Assembly: GCA_037043235.1 (NCBI GenBank)
Contig: JAWRVZ010000238.1
Span: 102,001 to 166,000 of the forward strand
Length of the DNA stretch: 64,000 nt
Direction: 5' to 3'
DNA from: Rhodeus uyekii
Lineage: Eukaryota; Chordata; Actinopteri; Cypriniformes; Acheilognathidae
This document shows, in pieces, positions 22,128 to 33,149 of the stretch; within the stretch, counting starts at the first letter, position 1; each line of letters starts with the position of its first letter. Made by a program: the position numbers and the translations under genes. The notes under the pieces were generated by a model, which saw only the letters and a program-made list of their open reading frames with translations, searched no databases and was not told the DNA's origin.

Positions 22128-22739
22128 GGTTCAGACCATTCGATACTGCTTCGCATCGCGAGAGGCTTTGTGACGCGAGACTTTGCTGCACGCACGCTTC
22201 AGCAGGTTTTTTTGGCGCGTAATATGACTGTATAGATGTCCAAAATAATGCACAAGATGTGGGTTTATTGTAGTAGGAATTTGCATTGTTATCACTGCAT
22301 TTGTTTGATCATCATCATTGAACCAGCTAGGAAGTTTTCCCGTTCCCACATTGGAGAACATGTTCATCTGATCAGTCCTGATAAAGTAGGTGTTTATTAT
22401 ATCTTGGTTATCCTGCTGCATCTGGCTTAGGCCAGGTAACTTAAGCAAAGTTACATCAGTGGCTCATACTGTCATTATTGTTGGTACAATAGGTTCTGTG
22501 ATGTATGTGAAGTCAACATTAAGTAGCATTATAGTGATGGCTGTGTAACCAGTTAAAGAGCCCTCAAAATATAATATATAAGTGAAACCCTGCATTAATG
22601 GGACATGCACTGTTCATTGGTTACACTGGTGCGCTGTTTCCCCCACTGAGGTTAAGCAATCTGCAGCAGAGCTAGAGAGAAATGCTGTGGTGAGTGATTG
22701 TGTGTTAGGTCCACTTTAAAAGTTTAAAATATACATTTT

Positions 22740-22985
22740 GTCTCACGTGTTGGATGTTATGTGGAAACCCAGCAAACACGTGAATGTGGGGCCCACATGG
22801 GTTTTACATGGGCTACAGGGGTACAGAGTGGGCATGGGCTCAAAATGGGCATCTTATCTGGCACCCACTTGGGTGACCCAGCTAGGACCCATATGGGTGA
22901 ACCCAAATCCCCATGCGGTTCCCAGGTGGGTATTTAATGGGAAATTTGTGCATGGGCTCAAAATGGGCTACACATGGCACCCTTT
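22740..22985. repeat. Degenerate short-period repeat (ATGGGC/TGGGTG motifs)
   Basis: Repeated words such as 'CATGGGCTCAAAATGGGC' (twice) and ACATGGG or TGGGTG fill about 240 bp beginning at CCCAGCAAACACG. It resembles a common fish minisatellite-like repeat. Confidence 0.5.
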
Positions 22986-24229
22986 TTGTTTTATCAAATA
23001 CAAACATAATTGCATAAGTGCAAACATAATTAATTCCATAGGTGATTACAATGTGCATATATGCCTTTAAAATTATTTTTGTTGTTGTTGTGACACTTGA
23101 ATTAATTTTATCAATCTTAATTTAATCATAATTTAAATCTAAATCAAATAGACCGTACATATATATCCTTCAAAATATTTTAAGTTGTTGCTTAGACACT
23201 TGGACTAACAGCCTACTTAAATCAAAATGTAAACACTCATGCAATTGTACCACATTTTCTCATTTTAAAAAGATCAAGAGCCCACGATTTAAAAAAAAAA
23301 AAAAAAAAAAATTGGGAGGTCAAAACTATTGCAGGAACTTGCGCAGTGATACCCCCCCCCCCCTGTCGACTATATCGCCAGATCTTAACAAACCCCACCC
23401 GCTGTTGCGCGCCACTTTCGTCCATTTTCCGTGGGTGATTTTGCTGTCAACTATACTTAAGGTAAGAATTACAACACTACATAAAAACTGAAAAGTAAAA
23501 TGTATTAGAAATACCTAGTTTTCACAACATAATGTTAACCAATGTTAACTAATGTTTATTGTGTGAGGACGCGGCGCAGCCTCTGTGCTGCCGGCGTTGT
23601 GCCCAGTTGTTCTGACCCCCGCCAGATTATTAAGAAATATAAAAGGTTTAGGTGTGGGGGAGGGATTAGGGGTGGGGTTAGGAATAGGCAATCAGACAGC
23701 GATTTCAACGAGAGGGGTAATAATTTGGCAGGGGGTCAAAAATGAGCGTAACACTGAATCCACCTATTATAAGCGTATTTGGACTTGTCTTTTTAACCTA
23801 ATTTGACACTTTAGAAAGTTAATAAAGTGTAAAGTTGCCGTTTAGGGTCAGCGATACCTTTATTTGATCTTATTTGTAAAAGTTCGGTGAGAGTAAATAA
23901 GCCCATGGACAGGTTTTTGCTGACAGGATAGCACATTCGGTAACATACAAACATCTATATCTCTGTCTCTTTTAAAGTGTTTCTATAATGAGTTGCATAT
24001 TGTAGCACAATTCTTCCCCCCCACCCCAGATCTCACTCATTTTCAAACCCTGGCCTTCACCATGTATGAGAGAGCTGGTTGTCAAACTCTGAACTCCTAT
24101 GTAATGTAAGTTTCATACAGACTTGAAGCCAAATTGTACTGTGTGAAACATACAGAAACTTTATGACGCTCTATGAAGTTCACAGAAAGCAAACAGAAGT
24201 CATTGTCAAACACTTCACTGATGCTCTAC
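22986..24229. other. No gene recognised; homopolymer runs and a possible first exon
   Basis: Contains an A run (about 23290-23311) and a C run (about 23350-23362). GC-richer sequence ends in CTTAAG|GTAAGAATT near 23460, a good 5' splice site that could mark a first exon of the DUF4806-like remnant. This link is inference. Confidence 0.25.
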
Positions 24230-24232
24230 ATT

Positions 24233-24723
24233 TAGGGATGGCATTTTAGTACGCCTTCTATCCCTCCTGGAGGAAATGAAGGAGCCGCAGAGGGTTCATG
24301 GAAAGATGATACAGTCACTTCTTCCACAGCGTGATGGAAACACTGTTGCAGTGCTCCCCCAGGATATTCTCTTCCCCCTGAAGACGGTCTCAGATGTTGA
24401 AGCAATGGAGCTGAACCCACAGACCCCACCGTCCACAAAGAAGTGGTGTGTAGAGGCTTCTGTGTTTTCTTTTTTAAAGGGGACATCATTTTCCACAAGT
24501 TGTTATCATTATTTAGAGCAGGGGTGTCAAACTCATATGTAATGATGATCTTATTTTTCATTAGGTTGCGTGGTGGCAGATATTGGATGCAGATGAAGCT
24601 ACAAGGAGAATGATGGCCTTCCTTTGGGATCACTCCTTGTCGAGGGAATGCAGTTTCGTTGGGCGCCGTGGAAAGCGAGAGTTCTGGGGACTCAAACTCT
24701 TTGAGGTCATATATTGTATGTTT
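24233..24723 (+). pseudogene. DUF4806-like gene remnant (fish multicopy family), copy A
   Basis: About 24245-24455 reads 'LLSLLEEMKEPQRVHGKMIQ' and 'VLPQDILFPLKTVSDVEAME', the coiled-coil plus 'FPL.T..DVE' linker typical of fish DUF4806-type proteins. After an intron (acceptor TTTTTCATTAG near 24564) the second block reads 'DEATRRMMAFLWDHSLSRE' and 'GRRGKREFWGLKLFEVIYC', matching the domain end, but its first codons are shifted relative to an expected GG-turn. Function of the family is unknown; many copies lie beside transposase-like genes. Frame damage suggests a pseudogene. Confidence 0.5.
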
Positions 24724-25320
24724 ATTACTATAGTATTATTCATCTTTGCCAGAGGAAACTCAGCAGAGTTGAGTTCTTCATAAATCATTGGAATAAAATC
24801 TATTTGATTATAGGCAAACAATAACAAATTGTCCATACTTGGGAAGAGAAAACCTGAGTTGTAAGTGTTCTGACAATTTCATTGATTTGTTGCAGTTAAT
24901 TTAGAATTGTTTGTTTGTTTGCATTTATTATATTTTTACAACAATCTAAGGATTAAATTAGAATAATAACTATTTATTACTAGGGGACGTCCTAGTATGT
25001 CTGAGACGGCGATCTATCTTATCCAGCGATCTGTCATGCCACATCAAAGACGTCGTTAAAATGTCGTTTATTATTTGAATTTCCTAAAAAAAAAATACTA
25101 AAGGCCCATACTGAAACGGTTTGGATACATTACACATAATGTGCATTATAATAATGAGAACATTTAAAAAAAAAAATTGCTGATAATTGTATTTCTATTC
25201 TAATTAGTTTTAGTTTTTTAAAGATTGTATTTTGATAGGACAGAGTAATGACAGGAAGCGTTGTGAGAGAGGAAAGGGGGCGGGATTGGTAAAGGTGTAG
25301 CAGAACACAAATACTAGAAC
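24724..25320. other. AT-rich stretch without a recognisable gene
   Basis: Several short open frames on both strands lack motifs or splice logic. Confidence 0.3.
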
Positions 25321-25636
25321 CATAGGCGGACTTACCATTAGCCAAGTATAGGCAATTGCCTAGGGCCCCGAACATACAAGGGCCCCAACAAGCAGCCCCT
25401 TCCAAAGAACTATAGCACTTGTTAACATTTAAAAAAATCGCGACAGAGTAATTGCACCTCCACCATTGTCTGAGCGGGACGCTCCGCACCCGCTCCGTTG
25501 ACAGTACGATCGCTTACTTATGACGTCTCCTAGCGACTTTCCTTTGAAAATAGTTGGCAACACTGCATTTTTCTGGAGGGGAGGGGCCCCTTTTCAAAGT
25601 TTGCCTAGGGCCCCGTATTTGCTCAGTCTGCCACTG
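25321..25636. mobile_element. hAT-type MITE with perfect 8-bp target duplication
   Basis: Flanked on both sides by ACTAGAAC (25313-25320 and 25637-25644). The ends are CATAGGCGGACT and, inverted, CAGTGGCAGACT. 'GCCTAGGGCCCC' occurs near both ends as part of the subterminal sequence. Confidence 0.88.
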
Positions 25637-25654
25637 ACTAGAACACTAGTATTT

Positions 25655-26070
25655 TCAGCAGCTAAAAACTTTTGAGTCAGATATTTCTATCTTTTGCTGT
25701 AGTGTGTCGGTAGGAAATATCAGTTTACATTTCAAAACATTAATTTAGCCATTAATTGTAATAATCCCGTGAGATTTCTGTCAGGTAGTTTTCTTGAAGC
25801 ATTTTGGATATGTTGCCACAGTTATTTTGGATTTAGTCTCAGTTTGTACTGTTTCTTCATGTCATTCTAGACAGACTGATGATGATCAGATGAGATCAAA
25901 TCTCTGTGTGGAGCACACAAATCTCACTGGATTATTACAATTAATGGCTAAATGAATGGTTGGAAATGTAAACTGATATTTCCTACTGACACACTACAGC
26001 AAAAAGATATTTTAGAATTTCAGCAGCTAAAAATGGTTTAGTGCTCTAATCATTTTGGCCACCGCTGTTT
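25655..26070. mobile_element. Palindromic Tc1/mariner-like MITE
   Basis: The arm 25655-25770 ('TTTCAGCAGCTAAAAAC', 'GCTGTAGTGTGTCGGTAGG', 'TAGCCATTAATTGTAATAAT') returns inverted at about 25930-26050. The right outer end reads, inverted, CAGCGGTGGCCAAAATGATT, which resembles the CAGTGGTGGCCAAAA ends of Tc1-like elements. The left outer end is not intact. Confidence 0.65.
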
Positions 26071-26156
26071 TTAGTAATTAATTGGCTTTTCTGATGTAAA
26101 TGAGCATTGTGACAGTGTTTAAAGACATATGTCAATATTTCATTTGATACCATTGA

Positions 26157-26382
26157 TATAGTAGACAGGGTATAATTATAGCAGTTCTAGTGGTTATCAC
26201 TAGGGGGGGGGGGTTATGTTGGTGTTGTAGTGCCGGAAATCACCTGAGACTATGTTTGGTTCGTACCTGTGAGAGATAAACAGTTTTTGCATTACAGTCC
26301 TGTTATTCTTGGTTTTACTGGAAGTAAACTAGTTATTGGCATTCCTCCCTCCGTGTGATTTTTTTCATACCAAGTTACCACA
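26157..26382 (+). mobile_element. 5' LTR of the Gypsy element
   Basis: TATAGTAGACAGGG (start changed from TGTAGTAG) to AGTTACCACA. It contains a GGGGGGGGGG run near 26204-26213, longer than in the 3' LTR. Confidence 0.88.
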
Positions 26383-26387
26383 TATTT

Positions 26388-26400
26388 TGGCGACGAGGAT
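26388..26400 (+). promoter_or_regulatory. Probable tRNA primer binding site
   Basis: TGGCGACGAGGAT begins five bases after the 5' LTR. The first bases are complementary to the CGTCGCCA 3' end that I recall for vertebrate serine tRNAs. Confirmation needs alignment to the tRNA set. Confidence 0.55.
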
Positions 26401-26450
26401 AACACTGGTAAACGTGTGGGAGTGTTTGATGGAGTGATTGAATTGGATAA

Positions 26451-27495
26451 ATGGCGACTATTGGGACAGTAGCGGTGTTCGATGGGACAACACAGTCATG
26501 GGAAGAATACTGTGAGATTTTGGACAATTTCTTTGAAGCAAACGGCATTGACGACCCCGAAAAGCAAAGAGCCATCCTGCTGAGTGTGGTGGGTTCCAAA
26601 ACCTACAGTTTAATACGAAATTTGCTGAGCCCTGATAAGCCTAAATCGAAGTCATACGAGCAGTTGGTGGATTTGTTAAAAAAACATTTCAACCCAAAGC
26701 CAAGCGAGATAGTTCAGCGTTTCAAGTTTGACTCGCGTTCAAGGAGGCCGGGAGAGACTGTAACGGAGTATGTGGCGGAGCTGCGCAAACTCACGCAGGA
26801 CTGTAATTATGGTGAAACACTGCAACAGAGACTGAGAGACAGACTGGTATGCGGAGTTCATGATGAACGAATCCAAAGAAGATTGTTGTCAGAACAGAAT
26901 CTGACTTTTGATAATGCGCTAAAAATAGCGCTCTCCTTAGAGGCAGCTGATAAAAATGCGCAGGATCTGCAAAATAACAGCAGCCACATGTCACAAGATG
27001 AGCAGCACCGCGGACAGTGGAGCGAGCTGGGGAAAAGAGATGCAAGCCGGTGCAGCGAGTAACTCCTGTTACAGATGCAAGGGAATAAATCACACTGCGC
27101 AGGATTGTAGATTTAAAACAGAGAAATGTCATGCGTGTGGTAAAATTGGTCACATATCGCGGGCTTGTAGAAGCAAAGGCAAAACGGCCAGTAGAGGGAG
27201 AGAAAGAGATCGCTGTGATAAAAAGAGCCCAGGACATCATCGTGCACATAAACTGGAGGATAGTGACAGCGATGATTCTGATGATATATCCACACTGGGC
27301 TGCATTAAGGACTATATAAGGAATGTGAATAATCAAACTCAGTCAAAAGTGAAACCATATACAGTGGACATGCAAATGGATGGACACAAAGTGAAACTTG
27401 AAATAGACACTGGGTGTAGTCTTACCATTTTAAATGAGGGGACATTTAAAGAATTGAGAAAAAGTGGAAAAAAAACTAAATCTGAGACCAACTGA
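26451..27495 (+). pseudogene. Gypsy gag and start of protease (frameshifted)
   Basis: Frame 1 (26451-27062) gives a capsid-type gag: 'WEEYCEILDNFFEANGI', 'LLKKHFNPKPSEIVQRFKF' and 'RRPGETVTEYVAELRKL'. It stops at 27062. The continuation is in another frame (to 27495): two CCHC knuckles, 'CYRCKGINHTAQDC' and 'CHACGKIGHISRAC', then an acidic stretch and the aspartic protease motif 'LEIDTGCSL'. A shift near 27000-27060 separates capsid from nucleocapsid. Since the knuckles lie downstream of a stop, this reads as a mutation rather than programmed frameshifting, though the latter cannot be excluded. Protease is cut again near 27493. Confidence 0.85.
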
Positions 27496-27532
27496 CATTA
27501 AACTGGAAACCTATACGTGACAACCAATCAAA

Positions 27533-28087
27533 GTGAGAGGCACTTGCCAGGTGGAAGTGGAGTACCAAGAGCAAAAGAAATCACTCCCTGTTGTTGTAGT
27601 GGCTGGAAAGGGTCCAAACCTGCTGGGAAGAGGCTGGTTAACAGAATTAAAATTATCTTGGGACCTGGTTAAACAAAACAGACAGGTACTGCAGATTCAG
27701 ACAGAAGATGATCTTTTATGCAGGGTACTGGAAAAACACAGTGATGTTTTTAAAGAGGAACTGGGGACTTTGAGAGAAGTACAAGCAAAAATTCATGTTT
27801 CTCCAGAGGCGGTGCCTAGGTTTTTTCGCCCCAGGTCAGTGCCCTATGCAATGCGTGCCAAAGTGGATGATGAGATAATTCGCTTACAAAAAGAGCAGGT
27901 CATCAGACCTGTAAAGTACTCTGAGTGGGCTGCACCCGTGGTTCCAATCCTGAAAACTGATGGTTCCATTAGGCTCTGTGGCGACTATAAGTTAACTGTT
28001 AATCGAGCAGCATCCCTCGAGCAGTATCCGATACCTCGCTTGGAGGATCTGTGCAGCACACTGTCTGGAGGTAAAAATTTTTATTAA
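27533..28087 (+). pseudogene. Gypsy pol: protease end and first part of reverse transcriptase
   Basis: Starts in protease ('GPNLLGRGWL'), continues through the linker ('LEKHSDVFKEELGTL') and the first RT motifs ('QVIRPVKYSEWAAPVVPILK', 'IRLCGDYKLTVN', 'YPIPRLEDL'). It stops after 'GGKNFY'. The next frame begins at 'LDLSHAYQQV', so a single base change separates two parts of RT. Confidence 0.88.
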
Positions 28088-28088
28088 A

Positions 28089-29930
28089 TTGGACCTGAGT
28101 CATGCGTACCAACAGGTGATGGTACCTGAAATACCAAAAATATCTGACAATAAATACTCAACGAAGTCTGTTCACCTACCATTGAAAGAGGGCAGTGAAA
28201 GACCAATAAGCTTCATGTCGCGCACACTGTCAGCAGCCGAGAAAAATTACTCGCAACTGGACAAAGAGGGGCTTGCAGTAGTTTTCGGAATACAAAAATT
28301 CCACAAATACCTGTATGGTAGGTCCTTTACTATCTGTACGGACCATAAACCATTGATTTCTCTTTTTAATGAGAAGAAACCAATTCCTCAGATGGGCTCT
28401 CCAAGAGTACAGAGGTGGGCCGTGATCCTGAGTGCCTACGATTATACCATGGTTTTCAGGCCTGGCAAAGATAATATCTGTGCTGATGCTTTAAGCAGGT
28501 TACCCATCACGGGCGAGGCTACAAGAGAGGGGAGAGCTGAACAGGTACTAATGCTGGATGTATTAGGTGATGCGCCAGTGGATACTCCTCTAATTAGACG
28601 GTGGACATCTCGTGACATAATGATGTCCAGGGTTCGTGAATACATTCAGAAGGGATGGCCTCAAGTGCTGGAACCTGAGTTTCAATCGTCCCATCAGAAG
28701 AGAACAGAGCTAAGTGTCAAGGATGGCTGTGTATTGTGGGGAGCAAGAGTGGTAATTCCAATTCAAGGACGAGAGATGTTGTTAAAACTGCTTCACCAGA
28801 CCCACACAGGTGTTTCCAAGATGAAGGGATTAGCCAGATCTTATTTATGGTGGCCTAATATGGACAAAGATATTGAAAAACAGGCTCAGGGGTGTGAAGA
28901 GTGTCAACAATATAGAACGGCGCCAGCGGCAGCTCCGTTGCACCCATGGGAGTGGCCTTCGACTCCCTGGTCAAGAGTTCATGTTGACTATGCTGGTCCA
29001 TTCCAAGGGAAGATGTTTCTGATTGTTGTGGACTCACATTCGAAGTGGATTGACGCATACCCAACGACGACCGCCACTTCCCACACCACTATAGAAAAGC
29101 TCAGACAAAGCTTTAGCGTATTCGGCCTGCCACGGGTGTTGGTTTCAGACAATGGTCCTTGTTTTACAAGAGCCGATTTTGCTGCATTCATGAAAAAGAA
29201 TGGAATTCAGCACATTAGGACAGCACCTTTTCACCCTTCCTCAAATGGGCTAGCCGAAAGAGCCATGCAGACCTTCAAAAATGGTCTCAAGAAAATCAAG
29301 GGGGATACTTTGGAGACAAGAGTGAGTAGGTTCCTGTTCAGTTATAGGATTACGCCACAAACAACAACTGGTCTGGCTCCTGCCGACATGATGATGTCCA
29401 GGCGGTTGAGGTCAACTTTTGATTTGCTTCTACCGGACCTGGCAGCTAAAGTGCAAAGGAAACAGTTCAAACAGAAAGAAGAACATGACAACAGTGTGAA
29501 CCTGCTGACTTTTTCAGAGGGTGATCCTGTGTATGTGAGAAATTACAGCTACGGACCGAAATGGATTCCAGCTGTTGTTGAAAGATGTACTGGTCCGCTG
29601 TCTTATGCTGTATTGACAGGAACAGGACAGACCTGGAAAAGACATGTTGATCAGGTTCGTAGGAGAGAGACACTCACTGGCCCAGGGTCAGTGAGCTTTC
29701 AGGATACTCTAGGTATCGAAGAGCAAAGCAGACAGCCGGTGAGCAGTGTCCCTGTAGGGCCAGGGGAACAGGATGAACTGTTGCCAGTGTCACAAGAAAA
29801 GCCGGATGCTGCTACCGAACAATTTCAAGGACTGGGAGGAGTGGACGCTATTCCACCAGAGTCTGTGACTATAAGGAGGTCGTTAAGAGAAAAACGTGAA
29901 CCCAGATATTTGGAAGATTTTGTTAAATAA
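28089..29930 (+). CDS. Gypsy pol remnant: RT start, RNase H and integrase
   Basis: 613 codons. Residues 1-12 hold the RT 'DLSHAYQQV' motif. The sequence then jumps to 'STKSVHLPLKEGSERPISFM' at the RNase H border, so the RT palm with its YxDD motif is missing. RNase H follows ('LSAAEKNYSQLDKEGLAVVF', 'CTDHKPL', 'DNICADALSR'). Integrase has the zinc-binding H/C set ('HQTHTGVSKMKGLARSYLWW', 'GCEECQQYR') and the D-D-E core: D in 'VHVDYAG', D in 'VSDNGPCF', E in 'NGLAERAMQTF'. The C-terminal end has a GPY-like block ('VERCTGPLSYAV'). Integrase looks intact. Closest to the K02A2.6-like/Mag-type Gypsy group by feel; clade uncertain. Confidence 0.88.
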   Translation: MDLSHAYQQVMVPEIPKISDNKYSTKSVHLPLKEGSERPISFMSRTLSAAEKNYSQLDKEGLAVVFGIQKFHKYLYGRSFTICTDHKPLISLFNEKKPIPQMGSPRVQRWAVILSAYDYTMVFRPGKDNICADALSRLPITGEATREGRAEQVLMLDVLGDAPVDTPLIRRWTSRDIMMSRVREYIQKGWPQVLEPEFQSSHQKRTELSVKDGCVLWGARVVIPIQGREMLLKLLHQTHTGVSKMKGLARSYLWWPNMDKDIEKQAQGCEECQQYRTAPAAAPLHPWEWPSTPWSRVHVDYAGPFQGKMFLIVVDSHSKWIDAYPTTTATSHTTIEKLRQSFSVFGLPRVLVSDNGPCFTRADFAAFMKKNGIQHIRTAPFHPSSNGLAERAMQTFKNGLKKIKGDTLETRVSRFLFSYRITPQTTTGLAPADMMMSRRLRSTFDLLLPDLAAKVQRKQFKQKEEHDNSVNLLTFSEGDPVYVRNYSYGPKWIPAVVERCTGPLSYAVLTGTGQTWKRHVDQVRRRETLTGPGSVSFQDTLGIEEQSRQPVSSVPVGPGEQDELLPVSQEKPDAATEQFQGLGGVDAIPPESVTIRRSLREKREPRYLEDFVK

Positions 29931-30004
29931 GTCAGGAAGTTGAATTTTGTGTTGTGGTAATTTAGAGACAATTGACAATTCATAGTTGGAAATGTTTTAG
30001 CTTT

Positions 30005-30017
30005 AAGGGGGGAGAGA
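30005..30017 (+). promoter_or_regulatory. Polypurine tract of the Gypsy element
   Basis: AAGGGGGGAGAGA lies immediately before the TGTAGTAG start of the 3' LTR. Confidence 0.8.
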
Positions 30018-30238
30018 TGTAGTAGACTGGGTATAATTATAGCAGTTCTAGTGGTTATCACTAGGGGGGGTTTATGTTGGTGTTGTAGTGCCGGAAATCA
30101 CCTGAGACTATGTTTGGTTCGTACCTGTGAGAGATAAACAGTTGTTGCATTACAGTCCTGTTATTCTTGGTTTTACTGGAAGTAAACTAGTTCTTGGCAT
30201 TCCTCCCTCCGTGTGATTTTTCATACCAAGTTACCACA
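30018..30238 (+). mobile_element. 3' LTR of the Gypsy element
   Basis: TGTAGTAGACTGGG to AGTTACCACA. Matches the 5' LTR apart from a shorter G run and a few substitutions and small indels. Confidence 0.9.
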
Positions 30239-30313
30239 ATTGTTTTGTGGAAAACAGTACAATTGGAGAACTGCTTCTTTGATGCAAGTGGTCAAATATG
30301 GAATTTAATCTCT

Positions 30314-30788
30314 GTTATGCTCTTTGTTTATATGTATTTCACAGGCAGCTTGAAAAAAAATGCCCTTACGAACCAATGTACTAAATTCCTTATTGGGTTG
30401 TATGTGAATTCTTCAGTTGTGTATACGTGAGGCCGTTATGCACGTACAGCGCGCTGACGGAAGTTCCATAACCGCGATCTTTTTACTTTCGGTTTCGTTC
30501 CTGCCGCCATCTTCTGCGTGTGGTAAATGTGCGTGCATGAATGTAAGTTCATCTGTCTTCATTTCCATCTGTTTACTGTGATATATTTACCACTTTGACG
30601 CAGCTGTCTACCCGATCGCTGTTATGGAGTTTATATTGTGCATACCCGTTCAGATATGTAAATATGTTCAAGTGATTGTGTAGTGTATTTTCATGCATAG
30701 GTTTAGCGCCATTTTACCGCGATGTTAAGAACATTAATCTGTGTATTGTACACTGAGGTAAATTTATGTTATTGGATGCAGATATATA

Positions 30789-30857
<69 letters not shown>

Positions 30858-31080
30858 GTTTATTTCAGACAAAACCACATGTTTATCAACTCTGTGAACT
30901 GTAAATCATCTTTAAGAGATAAATGGTGAAATGACCTCTGTCTCCTGTCAAACTTCTTGCCGGAGTCCCGTAGTGGAATAGCCTTCCACCTAACATCACA
31001 TCATATAGTCTTTTTCAGTTATGCTCTTTGTTTATATGTATTTCACAGGCAGCTTGAAAATTTTTTTCCTTACAAACCAA
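30314..31080. repeat. Pair of 60-bp direct repeats
   Basis: 'TTATGCTCTTTGTTTATATG' followed by 'TATTTCACAGGCAGCTTGAA' occurs at 30314-30374 and again at 31018-31080, with 'CCTTAC(A/G)AACCA' shared at the end. The copies lie about 700 bp apart on either side of the AT microsatellite. Confidence 0.8.
30792..30853. repeat. AT microsatellite
   Basis: About 30 AT units, uninterrupted. Confidence 0.95.
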
Positions 31081-32284
31081 ATAAACAGAAAAAAAGCAGA
31101 AAAGGCAGTGTCAAAGTTGCTCATTGGTGCCAGGGACAGGGAGGAAACCGGACTGTGAGGGCACATGTTGGAGAGAAAGATGAGTAAGAGATGCAAAATA
31201 ATAATAATAATAATTTTATTACTATGTGCACTTTTAAGCTCAACGTATACTTTAGTGTCAAACCCACACCGTAGCTACGCCATAGCTGTGTAGTTCATGC
31301 AGCTACGCTGTTGCCTGACATGCACCTCTCCAAAACTCTGACAGCGTGTTCTATGCTCTGATGGTTTGCTAGAACCCCTCCCTCCCTATGTATTTGTTTT
31401 CTATGTGATTTTTGCACTTTACTATACTTTAATGTTACACCTTTTTTTAAATAAATCAAAGCAAAGAACAAGTGTCTTATCATTTATTATACAACATAGT
31501 ATTATACATCATTCACACTTTCGGTACAATCCTTGTGGAGATTGAAGGAATGCCATCTTCTCCTGTTCCATTGTCATCTCTTTTTTTGCTCGGCGGGAGA
31601 TGCGGAGAGGAGAGAGAAGAAGAAGAGATCATATCGGGGTGGACACGTTGTGATCGCGATCCGAGAAAGTCAGTGTTGCAGTGGTACAAAACCAGTTCAC
31701 TTTTAGGATTTAGTGTATCTGTTATTATCTAGTGGAACCGGAGACGCTGTACTGTAGAAGCCGAAGTTTTGCTTGCGTCATTGAATGAAGAACAGTGTCG
31801 GAGACTGGCTGAGAGCACGAGAGATGCTGGAGCCGTGAGTCTCATCCGGATGCTGATTGATTTTTGTTGCGCTACTTTTGATTAAGTCCTACGTGTTGTT
31901 GCTCTGGATAATCCATCAGTTGTGCCATAGAGAGACACTGATCTGTTCCTTCGGTACATTTCTAAGGAGTGATTTTGAGTTTAAGCATCTTTTGAGGAGA
32001 CTGACGACACCTGCGATCAAGACGTTTTTGATAATGTTTTTTTTTTGAGTGAGTCAGATGATTCAGTCTTGGCCTGTCGCGTGTGGTTACTGAATCGCGG
32101 CATTGTTCCATTTTGTTGAAACTTCTGTTTATTACCCTGCCAACCTTTCGACATCTCATTATCCTGTCTCAACTGTTTGTTCGTCATCATCAGTCATCGC
32201 AAGTCACCACTACTACAGACTGCTACTAGAGTTTGTTACACACACACATACACACGTTTCAACAAACTTTCACTGATAAGAACA

Positions 32285-32372
32285 GAGTTATGGAGTCATG
32301 TGAACCGAGTTATGGAGTCATGTGAACCGAGTTATGGAGTCATTTGAACCGAGTTATGGAGTCATGTGAACT
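32285..32372. repeat. 22-bp tandem repeat, 4 copies
   Basis: GAGTTATGGAGTCATGTGAA plus CC, four copies with one substitution in the third (CATTTGAACC). Each unit carries an ATG. Confidence 0.9.
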
Positions 32373-33149
32373 GTGTCATTTGAATTTACTCAACAGTTGA
32401 ACTGTAAGAGTTTATTTGACATGCATTTGTTTAACAGTTCACATTTACAGTTTACATGCATTACAGTTTATTAACAGTTAACAGTTTATTTAAGGGTTGA
32501 GAAGAAGTTTAAAGAACGTGTATTTCATTTAATTTAATTTTTGAACCAGTTCTTTCAGAAAAAGAACCCCATCTCTTGGGGAGAAATAAATTACTCATTG
32601 TTAAATGTAACAGTCTTGTCACCTTTACATATGATTGAATTGAACTAAATGGTGCTAGACATTTTGAAAAACTTGTGACGTCTAGTATGTAAATTATGCA
32701 GGGATCTGATTGTTTCGAATAGCGTACTAAAAGGTGCGATGCCATGACGAAAGAAGTGTATATTGGTATGTTGCGCGCAACATAATTTATCATTGACGTA
32801 TGTAAACTACTGTATCTAAAACTATAGACGTTTACAATAAACTACCAACCTCAGTAAATGCTGAGATCTTATGACGAAGTTGGAGGTAATTTTTGATATA
32901 TTGGCTGGAATTGTAGGCTTGGCATGTTACTACTGCACAAATGCATCGCTGACTTGAACTTCTTTAACCGAACAACCGCATTGATGTTTTTTACTCTAAT
33001 AAGACACTGACTCAGACACATCTGTCAAATCGGCATTTTAGATATGCCGTATTTTACAGTAGCAAACACTGGTAATTTACTCAAATAATTGATCGGTGAA
33101 TCTTCCCGAAGATGTTTCTCCCTGTGTTTTGTTAGTTAAGTTGACTATA

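Larger units (their letters stand above)
26157..30238 (+). mobile_element. Gypsy LTR retrotransposon with deleted RT core
   Basis: 5' LTR 26157-26382, primer site, gag, protease, pol, purine tract, 3' LTR 30018-30238. Bases ATTGA before and ATTGT after form a 4-of-5 target duplication. The gene order is gag-PR-RT-RNase H-IN as in ordinary Gypsy elements. Gag carries a frameshift and the reverse transcriptase lacks its catalytic middle, so it cannot copy itself, although RNase H and integrase remain in one long frame. The two short LTRs (226 and 221 bp) are very similar, so insertion was fairly recent. Confidence 0.9.
30239..33149. other. No gene recognised; direct repeats, AT microsatellite, 22-bp repeat
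   Basis: A GC-rich block near 30440-30545 contains 'GCCGCCATCTTCTGCG', a YY1-like promoter word, followed by ATGAATGTAAG, a start codon next to a splice donor. It could be the first exon of the zinc-finger family pseudogene at 33.1 kb; this is inference. Other open frames here show no domain. Confidence 0.3.
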
